NCBI GenBank assembly: GCA_903930085.1
Contig: CAIYXD010000273.1
Location: forward strand, 1-9,277
From: an uncultured Flavobacteriia bacterium
Lineage (GTDB): Bacteria; Bacteroidota; Bacteroidia; Flavobacteriales_D; Crocinitomicaceae
Direction: 5' to 3'
Length of the DNA stretch: 9,277 bases
A program made the translations under genes and the position numbers. Shown here piece by piece: positions 1-7,302 of the stretch (position 1 is its first letter; every line of letters begins with the position of its first letter). The notes below the pieces were generated by a model, which searched no databases, was not told the DNA's origin, and saw only the letters and a program-made list of their open reading frames with translations.

Positions 1-93
1 ATCTATATCTATCTGGAATCCACCACAAATGGCTTAATAAACAAATTTAATAGATCAAACTGGTCTGTTTTGTATTATTAAATCATTTTTTTC

Positions 94-3000
94 ATGCTAA
101 ATAAAATTATACATTGGTCGATCGCCAATAAATTGATTGTTGCGATTTTGACCTTGGGATTAGTCGTATGGGGCTTGTTTTCATTAAGTAATCTACCCAT
201 AGATGCAGTTCCGGATATCACCAATAACCAAGTGCAAATCGTAACTTCCGCGCCATCTTCTGGAGCAGAAGACATTGAACGTTTTGTTACTTTTCCGGTT
301 GAACAAACAATGGCAACCATCCCGGGAATTGAAGAAATACGATCTTTCAGCCGATTCGGACTAAGCGTTGTAACAGTTGTTTTCGATGAAAATACAGATA
401 TTTACTGGGCACGACAGCAAGTCGCCGAACGTTTGTCGCAAGCAAAAAATCAGATTCCAGCTGGCTTTGGCGAACCTTCAATGGCGCCACTAAGCACTGG
501 ACTGGGAGAAATCTACCAATACATTATCAAACCAAAAAAAGGGTATGAAAATAAGTTTAATGCAACAGATCTTCGCACCATTCAAGACTGGACAATTCGT
601 CGCCAATTACTCGGTGTTGAGGGAATTGCAGATATTAGCGGTTTCGGTGGGAATTTAAAACAATATGAAATCGCTATTGATCTTGTTCAACTGAAAGGAT
701 TTGGATTAACGGTAAGCGATGTTTTTAGGGCAGTTCAAGAAAATAATCAAAATACTGGCGGAGCATATATTGAGAGAAATTCCTATACCACCTATATTCG
801 AACAGACGGTTTAATGAAATCGTTGGAAGATATCGAACAAACAATTATATCTCAAACGGATCAAGGCACTCCCGTTTTAGTAAAAGATGTTTCTACTGTA
901 GAAATTGGTGCTGCGGTTCGCTATGGTGCATTAACCTATAATACAACTGGCGAAGTGGTTGGTGGAATTGTACTCATGTTAAAAGGTGCCAATTCGTCTA
1001 AAGTTATTGAAGATGTAAAAGAACGCATGGAGCAAATCAAGCAAACTTTGCCAGATGGTGTGGAAATTGAAGTGTACTTAGATCGCACAAAATTAGTAAA
1101 TAGTGCGATTTCTACAGTTTCAAAAAATCTGATTGAAGGAGCATTAATTGTGATTTTCGTGCTAGTTCTATTACTCGGAAATTTCCGTGCAGGTTTAATT
1201 GTTGCCTCTGTCATTCCGCTGGCAATGTTGTTCGCGATTTCATTGATGAATGTTTTTGGGGTTTCAGGGAATTTGATGAGCTTGGGTGCTCTAGATTTCG
1301 GTCTAATCATCGATGGCGCAGTAATTATTGTTGAGTCGACACTTCATTTTCTTTACCACCGAGGAAATCAATCGTTGAACCAGAAAGAAATGGATATTCA
1401 AGTGTACAATTCTGCTTCTAAATTTAGTAAGAGCGCCGTTTTTGGACAAATTATCATTCTAGTTGTTTACCTTCCTTTACTCGCTTTAGTTGGAATTGAG
1501 GGGAAAATGTTCAAACCAATGGCGCAAACGGTTATGTTTGCCGTAATTGGTGCGCTAATTCTTTCGTTGACCTATGTACCAATGATTTCAGCTTTGGTTC
1601 TCAAGAAGAAAATCGTTGTTCGTGAAACATTCAGTGATAAAATTATTAAAATGGTAAAACGGTTTTATGCGCCGGTTTTGAATGCTTTCTTACGCAAACA
1701 AAAAACCGTAATGGCCGGATTACTTGGTTTGATTGTATTAAGTCTTTTCTTGTTCACGCGACTCGGCGCGGAATTTATTCCTTCTTTGGACGAAGGTGAT
1801 TTTGCTGTCGAAACGCGAATGATTGCAGGAACTAGTTTAACTAAAACCATTGAAACTACTTCGAAAGCTTCAGATGTTTTATTGAAGAATTTTCCAGAAG
1901 TAAAGGAAGTAGTTGGAAAGATTGGTACGGCCGAAATTCCGACGGATCCAATGCCCATGGAAGCATGCGACCTCATGATTATCCTGAAAGACAAGGATGA
2001 ATGGGTTTCAGCAACTACGAAAGAAGAATTGGCGGAAAAAATGCAGAAAAAGCTAGAAGAAAATGTAGCTGGTGTTTCATTTGGCTTCCAGCAACCAATC
2101 CAAATGCGCTTTAATGAGCTAATGACCGGTGCAAAACAAGATGTAGTGGTTAAAATTTATGGTGAAGATCTAGATGAGCTTAGTAAATATGCAGAAAAAA
2201 TCGGGAATCTTTCAGCGAAGATAAAAGGCGTGCAAGATGTTTATGTGGAAGAAGTTACTGGTTTGCCACAAATGATTGTTTCGTTTAATAGAGAAGCATT
2301 GGCTAAATATAACATCAGTGTGGATGAAGTAAATAGAGCAATCAACATTAGTTTCGCTGGGCAAGCAGCAGGATTGATTTTTGAAGGGGAAAAACGCTTT
2401 GATTTGGTTGTTAAATTAGATTCTACAAATCGTGCATCGCTGGATGATTTGAAATCCATAACCGTGATGTCACCATCTGGTGTTCAGGTTCCGCTGGAGC
2501 AACTGGCAAATGTGGAATTCAAAAAAGGTCCAAACCAAATTCAACGGGACGATGCAAAACGACGAATTCTTGTTGGCTTCAATGTACGTGGAAGAGATGT
2601 GGAAAGTATTGTGATTGAACTTAAAAAACAAATAGAAAATAATGTTCGGTTTGAACCTGGTTATTTCCCAACATTTGGAGGAACATTTAAAAATTTGGAA
2701 AATGCACGGAATAGATTGGCTATCGCAGTGCCAGTTGCATTGTTTATGATTTTCTTTTTACTCTATTTAACTTTTCAATCGCTCAAGCAAGCGGTATTGA
2801 TTTTCTCTGCCATTCCATTAGCTGCGCTTGGAGGTATTCTTGCACTTTGGCTGCGCGGAATGCCTTTCTCGATTTCCGCAGGTGTTGGTTTTATTGCTCT
2901 TTTTGGCGTTGCAGTTTTAAATGGAATTGTATTAATTTCCGAATTCAACACACTGAAAAAAGAGGGATACGTCAATACTTTCCGAATTGTTTTGATGGGG

Positions 3001-4452
3001 ACAAGAGCGCGTTTGCGACCAGTTTTACTTACTGCACTCGTTGCATCGCTAGGATTTTTACCTATGGCGCTTTCGCATGGAAGTGGCGCGGAAGTACAAA
3101 AGCCATTGGCAACAGTCGTAATTGGCGGTTTAATTACAGCGACAATTCTAACCCTTTTTGTATTACCGATTTTCTATTTATTATCTGAACGAAAAATGAA
3201 AAAGAAGAAAATAAAATCTGCAGTTCTTTCCTTAATACTGCTAATTTCCTTGCCGACCTTTGGACAAATCCCAAAATCGCTGAGTCTGGAGGAATGCCTA
3301 AAAATGGCAAAAGAAAATAATCTAACATACAAATCCTCTGAATTACAGATTCAAAAGGAAATACTGCTAGGGAAAAGTGCAGCAATAATTCCAAAAACTG
3401 GGATTGTGTTTATGACGGGTCAATATAATTCTTATTACAAGAGGGACAATAATATTACCATCAATCAAACGATTCCCTTTCCAACAGTTTTTTCAAAAGA
3501 GAAACAACTCGGTCAAGTAAGATCCGAACAGGCTTCTGTCGCACATTTTTCAAATTGGAAAGATCTATCCGTTCAAATTCAATCAAGCTATGAATCTATT
3601 CGCTACCTTAAAGAAAAAGTGGCGGTATTGAAAAATCAGGATTCTTTGATGGCGGCTATCGAAAAGCGGGTTGAAATAAAGCTAGGATTGAAGGATGTCA
3701 CGAAGTTAGAATCTGTACTGGTTATCTCTAAAAGGAAGGAAATTCAAAATTTAGTGCGCTTTACGCAAGACGAATGCAAAGCCGAGGAAAATAATTTGCG
3801 CTTTCTCCTTGGGTTAGATTTCCCGATAACAACGCTTAATGATCCGTATAGAAATCAAAATTTCTCCAATTTAAGTGATTCTTCACGTGTAGTCAATCAT
3901 CCGAAAATTGTGTTTCATGAAGTGCAACAACGAGTGATTGAGAAGGAAAAACAAGTTTTGCTGGCAAAAACATTACCGGATATTACCTTTGGTTACGTGA
4001 ATCAAACATTAGTCGGTGTTCATTCGGTGATTGGTCCTGATGTTACCTTTTTGCAATCGGATCGATTCCATGCTGGACAAATTGGACTAGATATTCCATT
4101 GTTTTACGGAGCATCTAAACGGAAATCTGTGGTTTTAAATACAGACTTAAAACAAAATGATTTACAATTGGCATCGATTAAAAACGAATTGCTTTCAGGA
4201 TATACACAAACGTTAATTCAATACACTAGTTATTTGAAATCGTTTGAATTATATGCTTTGCAATTGATGCCGCAAGTTAAAATGATGCACGAACAAGCTG
4301 CTCTTTTGCTTGAAACCGGGGAAATTTCAACCATTGAGTTTCTTCAAACAAAACAAAGCACCTTGGATATCGAGTTAAATTATTTACAACTAATTAAGAA
4401 TATCAATTCTACTGTTCACCAGTTAAATTGGTTTATTCAAAATGAAAATTAA
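94..4452 (+). CDS. czcA: CzcA-type heavy-metal efflux RND pump fused to a TolC/CzcC-like outer-membrane factor
   Basis: This is a proton-driven inner-membrane exporter of metal ions joined to its own outer-membrane channel. Residues 1 to about 1034 form an HME-family RND pump. TM1 lies near residues 13-32, followed by the PDITNNQVQ signature. TM2 begins near 347, TM7 lies near 540-557, and TM8-TM12 lie near 877-1030. TM4 carries DFGLIIDGAVIIVE with D401, D407 and E414, the proton-relay spacing of CzcA. The periplasmic part has TDPMP (617-621) and QMRFNEL (670-676), as in CzcA-type pumps. The positions matching the CusA methionine triad are E573, A624 and E675, so a divalent ion is likelier than Cu(I)/Ag(I); that alignment is from memory. 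Residues 1035-1058 resemble a signal peptide. Residues about 1059-1452 form a TolC-like domain (SLSLEECLKMAKENN, then long helices) of roughly the usual length for a free protein. The total of 1452 residues compares with about 1040 for an unfused pump. The ATG at 94 sits just before TM1 and has no clear Shine-Dalgarno site, which is usual in Bacteroidota. The exact metal is unknown. Confidence 0.93.
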   Translation: MLNKIIHWSIANKLIVAILTLGLVVWGLFSLSNLPIDAVPDITNNQVQIVTSAPSSGAEDIERFVTFPVEQTMATIPGIEEIRSFSRFGLSVVTVVFDENTDIYWARQQVAERLSQAKNQIPAGFGEPSMAPLSTGLGEIYQYIIKPKKGYENKFNATDLRTIQDWTIRRQLLGVEGIADISGFGGNLKQYEIAIDLVQLKGFGLTVSDVFRAVQENNQNTGGAYIERNSYTTYIRTDGLMKSLEDIEQTIISQTDQGTPVLVKDVSTVEIGAAVRYGALTYNTTGEVVGGIVLMLKGANSSKVIEDVKERMEQIKQTLPDGVEIEVYLDRTKLVNSAISTVSKNLIEGALIVIFVLVLLLGNFRAGLIVASVIPLAMLFAISLMNVFGVSGNLMSLGALDFGLIIDGAVIIVESTLHFLYHRGNQSLNQKEMDIQVYNSASKFSKSAVFGQIIILVVYLPLLALVGIEGKMFKPMAQTVMFAVIGALILSLTYVPMISALVLKKKIVVRETFSDKIIKMVKRFYAPVLNAFLRKQKTVMAGLLGLIVLSLFLFTRLGAEFIPSLDEGDFAVETRMIAGTSLTKTIETTSKASDVLLKNFPEVKEVVGKIGTAEIPTDPMPMEACDLMIILKDKDEWVSATTKEELAEKMQKKLEENVAGVSFGFQQPIQMRFNELMTGAKQDVVVKIYGEDLDELSKYAEKIGNLSAKIKGVQDVYVEEVTGLPQMIVSFNREALAKYNISVDEVNRAINISFAGQAAGLIFEGEKRFDLVVKLDSTNRASLDDLKSITVMSPSGVQVPLEQLANVEFKKGPNQIQRDDAKRRILVGFNVRGRDVESIVIELKKQIENNVRFEPGYFPTFGGTFKNLENARNRLAIAVPVALFMIFFLLYLTFQSLKQAVLIFSAIPLAALGGILALWLRGMPFSISAGVGFIALFGVAVLNGIVLISEFNTLKKEGYVNTFRIVLMGTRARLRPVLLTALVASLGFLPMALSHGSGAEVQKPLATVVIGGLITATILTLFVLPIFYLLSERKMKKKKIKSAVLSLILLISLPTFGQIPKSLSLEECLKMAKENNLTYKSSELQIQKEILLGKSAAIIPKTGIVFMTGQYNSYYKRDNNITINQTIPFPTVFSKEKQLGQVRSEQASVAHFSNWKDLSVQIQSSYESIRYLKEKVAVLKNQDSLMAAIEKRVEIKLGLKDVTKLESVLVISKRKEIQNLVRFTQDECKAEENNLRFLLGLDFPITTLNDPYRNQNFSNLSDSSRVVNHPKIVFHEVQQRVIEKEKQVLLAKTLPDITFGYVNQTLVGVHSVIGPDVTFLQSDRFHAGQIGLDIPLFYGASKRKSVVLNTDLKQNDLQLASIKNELLSGYTQTLIQYTSYLKSFELYALQLMPQVKMMHEQAALLLETGEISTIEFLQTKQSTLDIELNYLQLIKNINSTVHQLNWFIQNEN
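3196..3267 (+). other. Internal signal-peptide-like segment at the RND/TolC fusion junction
   Basis: This stretch encodes residues 1035-1058 of the fused pump. It begins with an in-frame ATG, then a basic stretch (MKKKKIK), a hydrophobic core (AVLSLILLISL) and a TFG-Q end that looks like a signal peptidase I site. A free Bacteroidota TolC-family protein would start this way. RND pumps end in the cytoplasm after TM12, so this segment is needed either as a thirteenth membrane helix or as a cleaved export signal to place the channel domain outside the inner membrane. Internal initiation at 3196, giving a separate channel protein, is possible. No stop codon separates the two halves. Confidence 0.7.
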
Positions 4453-5605
4453 GACCATGAAAAAGTATTATTATCTATTTATAGTAAGTTATGCAATCTT
4501 GACTGCCTGTTCAATAAAGGAACCCGTGAAAGAAGTTGAAAAGACAACAGGAGTAACCCAAGTTGTTTTTAATGCAAAACAACTTAAAAGTGCCGCAATT
4601 CAAGAAGGATTAGCGGTAAAGGAAATGATTGGACTAACAATCTTTGCAAATGGAACGATTGAGGTGCCACCTCAAAACAAAACGATTATTGCCGCACAAT
4701 TTGGTGGGTTTATCAAGTCGTTGTCTGTTTTGGATGGAATGTTAGTAAAACGTGGACAAACACTTTTTACCATTGAAGATCCGGAGCTCATTCAATTACA
4801 GCAAGATTATTTAGAAGTTATTGGTAATTTGGAATACTTGGAAGCAGAATTGGAGCGACAAAAGATTTTGGTAAACCAAGATGCAGGAAGTCTAAAAGCT
4901 TTGCAAATGGCAAAAGCACAGTATTCTGCCGCCGCTGCAAAACGAAGTGGTTTGAGTGCGAAACTCGACATGGCTGGTGTAAATAGAAAGCAATTGAATG
5001 CAGGGAATTTACAACGTACAATTTCTGTTACATCGCCATTTGATGGTGTTGTTACTAAAGTTGCTGTTAATGTTGGTTCTTATGCCTTACCAACCGATCA
5101 CTTGTTGGAAATTATTGATCTCAAACATGCGCATGCCGAAGTAATCGTTTTTGAAAAGGATTTGAAACAACTCAAAATTGGGCAGAAAGTCAAATTGAAT
5201 TTTACCGATGGAAATGAAGAGTTAACCGCAAGTGTGTTTTTAATTGGTCGCGAAATTGGGGCAAATAGAACGGTAAAGGTACATTGCCATTTGGATAAGG
5301 AGAATTCAGAAATTGCTCCAGGCTCCTATTTTAAAGCAAGTATTTTTACCAATCCGAACGCACTTTTTTGTGTTCCTTCTGAAGCAATTGTTGAATTAAA
5401 TGGTAAAAATGTTGTATTTTACAGTAAGAATGGTGGAAAGGATAAAACGATTTTTTATCCAGCAGCAGTAACAATTTTGGCAAACGAAAAACATAAATCA
5501 GCATTTGAATTTGAAGATGAAAATATTTCATTTACAAGTCCAATAGTTCTTAAAGGAGCATACGATATCCTATCAGCTTTGTTGATGCAATCGGAAGAAG
5601 AATAA
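4442..5605 (+). CDS. czcB: Lipoprotein periplasmic adaptor of the metal RND pump (CzcB/CusB, HlyD/MFP family)
   Basis: This is the membrane-fusion subunit that should link the pump domain to the channel domain of the preceding gene across the periplasm. Its N-terminus is a lipoprotein signal with lipobox LTAC; C23 is the lipidation site. The domains follow the usual nested order: first half of the lipoyl domain (about 79-112, ending GQTLFTIEDPEL), an alpha-helical hairpin (about 114-190), second lipoyl half (about 193-226, TSPFDGVVTKVAVNVGSY), a beta-barrel (about 228-302) and a membrane-proximal domain to about 380. It has no N-terminal heavy-metal-binding extension and no His-rich tail. The 387-residue length is normal. 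The ATG at 4442 overlaps the upstream stop by 11 nt. A second ATG at 4457 would start MKKYYYLF, 4 nt after that stop, and gives an equally good or better lipoprotein signal. Either start implies translational coupling to the pump gene. Confidence 0.92.
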   Translation: MKIKTMKKYYYLFIVSYAILTACSIKEPVKEVEKTTGVTQVVFNAKQLKSAAIQEGLAVKEMIGLTIFANGTIEVPPQNKTIIAAQFGGFIKSLSVLDGMLVKRGQTLFTIEDPELIQLQQDYLEVIGNLEYLEAELERQKILVNQDAGSLKALQMAKAQYSAAAAKRSGLSAKLDMAGVNRKQLNAGNLQRTISVTSPFDGVVTKVAVNVGSYALPTDHLLEIIDLKHAHAEVIVFEKDLKQLKIGQKVKLNFTDGNEELTASVFLIGREIGANRTVKVHCHLDKENSEIAPGSYFKASIFTNPNALFCVPSEAIVELNGKNVVFYSKNGGKDKTIFYPAAVTILANEKHKSAFEFEDENISFTSPIVLKGAYDILSALLMQSEEE

Positions 5606-5632
5606 TTGTTTAATTTATTTAAAATTTGAAGT

Positions 5633-6100
5633 ATGAAAATTTACACAATTCTGTTTTTTGCATTCATTGGAAGCACAATTTTATTGGCAACACCAAGTTG
5701 TAAAAAAAACAAAGATTGCACCGAAACGAACATCAGTGTGGCCGGTGGAAATGATAGCCATAATTTCGGAATGAACTGTATGAATTGCCATAAAAGTGGT
5801 GGCGAAGGCAAAGGCTGTTTTACAGTCGCAGGCAGCGTTTCCAATAGCAGTTTAACTTCTCCTTTAGCGGCAGGGACAGTTAAGTTGTACACCGCTGCAA
5901 ATGGCGGAGGAACACTGAAATATTCTATTCAAATAGATTCAAAAGGGAATTTTCACTCAACGGAATCCATCGACTATACAGGATTGTATGCCGCAATTAC
6001 AAGTGCAAATGGAACAACGAATTACATGAGTTCTCAATTATCTTCTGGTTCATGCAACTCTTGTCACGGCGCATCAACATCCAAACTTTTCGGAAATTAA
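5633..6100 (+). CDS. Small secreted lipoprotein with two CxxCH haem c-binding motifs
   Basis: I do not recognise a named family for this 155-residue protein. It has a hydrophobic export signal (residues about 4-20) ending in TPSC, with C23 followed by KKNK, a common start for Bacteroidota lipoproteins although the lipobox is imperfect. Two haem c attachment motifs follow: CMNCH at 49-53 and CNSCH at 141-145. H43, six residues before the first motif, is a possible distal ligand. Additional cysteines are C29 and C62. The region between the motifs (about 63-130), rich in G, S and T, reads FTVAGSVSN, then AAGTVKLYTAANGGGT, then IDSKGNF. It looks like a small beta-sandwich of the carboxypeptidase-regulatory type, a recurrent partner of CxxCH motifs in multihaem proteins. 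It lies 27 nt after the adaptor gene and 27 nt before the ferritin-VIT gene, so it is probably co-transcribed. A periplasmic or surface electron-transfer role is likely; its partner is unknown. Confidence 0.75.
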   Translation: MKIYTILFFAFIGSTILLATPSCKKNKDCTETNISVAGGNDSHNFGMNCMNCHKSGGEGKGCFTVAGSVSNSSLTSPLAAGTVKLYTAANGGGTLKYSIQIDSKGNFHSTESIDYTGLYAAITSANGTTNYMSSQLSSGSCNSCHGASTSKLFGN

Positions 6101-6127
6101 ATTACCATTTTATACGTAAGTTGCAGC

Positions 6128-7225
6128 ATGAAAAAAAGCCACATTCAAACAGAAGTCGATGCTTGGTATCTATATGCCATCCTTTCTGAAAAGGAAGAAG
6201 ATCCGATTATTGCCAACGTTTTCAGTCAAATGTCGGAGATTGAAAAAAGCCATGCAGTTGAATTTGCCAAAAAAATGTCTTTGACTTTTGATCAAATTTC
6301 TAAGCCTTCTTGGCGTGCTAAAGCTCTGAATAGAATTGGTAAAATATTTGGCTACGATTATGTTTTAGGCGCTCTGATGGATACGGAAAAAAGTTTGTCC
6401 GATACGGTCATGCGTCAAAAGGAAAATAGAAAGATTCAATTATCAGGAAACGAAGATTCGCACGTTAAAATTCTACGTTCTATTTTAGAAAATGAAGAAA
6501 GGGTAAATGGAACCCAATTGTCCCGTTTTGAAAAACGCCATCGCTCTGTTGGTGGGAATGCAATTCGAGCGGCCGTTCTTGGTGGAAATGATGGATTGGT
6601 ATCTAATTTCAGTTTGGTGATGGGAATTGCTGGGGCAACGGAAGGCCAATCTGGTGTGCTACTTGCTGGTTCAGCTGGATTATTAGCCGGCGCTTTATCG
6701 ATGGCTTTAGGGGAATGGATTTCTGTGAAAAGTTCACAAGAACTCTATGAAAATCAAATGGAACTAGAGATGGAAGAACTGGAAACTAATCCAGAAGGCG
6801 AAAAAAAAGAATTGAAGTTGATTTATATGTCCAAGGGAATTCCAGAGGCACAAGCAATTGAAATTGTGGAAGAATTAATGAAAGATAAAATCCAAGCCCA
6901 CCAGGTTTTAGTCAAGGAAGAATTGGGTATTAATTCTGAGGAATTACAAGGTTCAGCAATGGAAGCAGCACTTTCGTCGTTTTTCTTGTTCGGAATAGGA
7001 GCGGTAATCCCGGTCTTACCATTTATGTTTACAGATGGAATCCAAGCAATAGTTTTGAGTTCTGTTTTTAGTTCCATTGGCTTGTTTTTAATTGGAGCGG
7101 CAATTACCTTATTTACTGGCAAAAATGTTTGGTATTCTGGTTTTAGACAAGTGTTTTTTGGTTTGGCCGCTGCCGCAGTCACCTTTGGAATTGGTAAACT
7201 GATAGGATTTTCCCTAGCGGGATAA
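6128..7225 (+). CDS. Ferritin-like (erythrin) domain fused to VIT1/CCC1 iron/manganese transporter, MbfA-like
   Basis: This is a predicted inner-membrane iron (or manganese) transporter with a cytosolic ferritin-like sensor or oxidase domain. Residues 1 to about 135 are helical. E9, E37 and E39-K-S-H42 give the first half of a diiron site; E87 and the E121/E123/E124 cluster could give the second half, but the expected ExxH histidine is V126 or N127 here. Residues about 145-362 form the VIT1/CCC1 domain. RAAVLGGNDGLVSNFSLVMG contains D155, and ALSMALGEWISV contains M192; these match the TM aspartate and methionine of plant VIT1 (D43 and M80, from memory). A Glu-rich cytosolic stretch follows (E205, E208, E212, E214, E216, E217, E223, E225, E228), as in the family's metal-binding domain, then three hydrophobic segments near 280-362. 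The closest known architecture is rhizobial MbfA, an iron exporter. The start at 6128 keeps the whole first ferritin helix. It is the fourth gene of the run. Confidence 0.88.
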   Translation: MKKSHIQTEVDAWYLYAILSEKEEDPIIANVFSQMSEIEKSHAVEFAKKMSLTFDQISKPSWRAKALNRIGKIFGYDYVLGALMDTEKSLSDTVMRQKENRKIQLSGNEDSHVKILRSILENEERVNGTQLSRFEKRHRSVGGNAIRAAVLGGNDGLVSNFSLVMGIAGATEGQSGVLLAGSAGLLAGALSMALGEWISVKSSQELYENQMELEMEELETNPEGEKKELKLIYMSKGIPEAQAIEIVEELMKDKIQAHQVLVKEELGINSEELQGSAMEAALSSFFLFGIGAVIPVLPFMFTDGIQAIVLSSVFSSIGLFLIGAAITLFTGKNVWYSGFRQVFFGLAAAAVTFGIGKLIGFSLAG

Positions 7226-7302
7226 AAAAGCAATAACAAAATCTTTAGTAATAAAAATGTAGAAATAAAAGTTTAGTATTAATCAATTTAAAATTTAAAA
7301 GT

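Noticed and set aside
1..81. Possible tail of an upstream plus-strand gene: frame 1 is open from the left edge to a TAA at 79-81.
   Set aside because: All three plus frames give short tails before a stop (35-37, 48-50 and 79-81) and none shows recognisable protein sequence, so no choice can be supported.
1..93. Promoter or metal-regulator operator before the pump gene, including the ATCTAT direct repeat at 1-12 and the TTTTG at 68-72.
   Set aside because: The TTTTG lacks the TA two bases before TTTG expected of a Bacteroidota -7 box and has no -33 TTTG at the right distance. No inverted repeat suited to ArsR, Fur or MerR regulators was found.
936..1994. Minus-strand open frames of about 110-125 codons opposite the pump gene.
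   Set aside because: They are antisense shadows with no domain, signal or start context, and the plus-strand protein is clearly conserved throughout.
2847..3188. Plus-strand open frame of 113 codons inside the pump gene.
   Set aside because: It lies in another frame of the TM9-TM12 region and its translation is rich in Cys, Phe, Trp and Arg, as expected for a shadow of hydrophobic coding sequence.
3196..4452. Separate czcC gene starting at the internal ATG.
   Set aside because: The frame is continuous with the pump and fused proteins of this length are known in Bacteroidota. Internal initiation remains possible and is noted as a finding, but not annotated as a gene.
5606..5632. TAAAATTTG at 5620-5628 as a promoter -7 element for the dihaem lipoprotein gene.
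   Set aside because: The spacing inside the element is one base too long for TAnnTTTG, the nearest upstream TTG is far too close, and it would leave almost no leader before the ATG.
6823..7239. Minus-strand 138-codon open frame opposite the VIT domain.
   Set aside because: It is antisense to a strongly recognisable VIT1/CCC1 sequence, and its composition (many P, K, I, A) reflects the reverse complement of membrane-helix codons.
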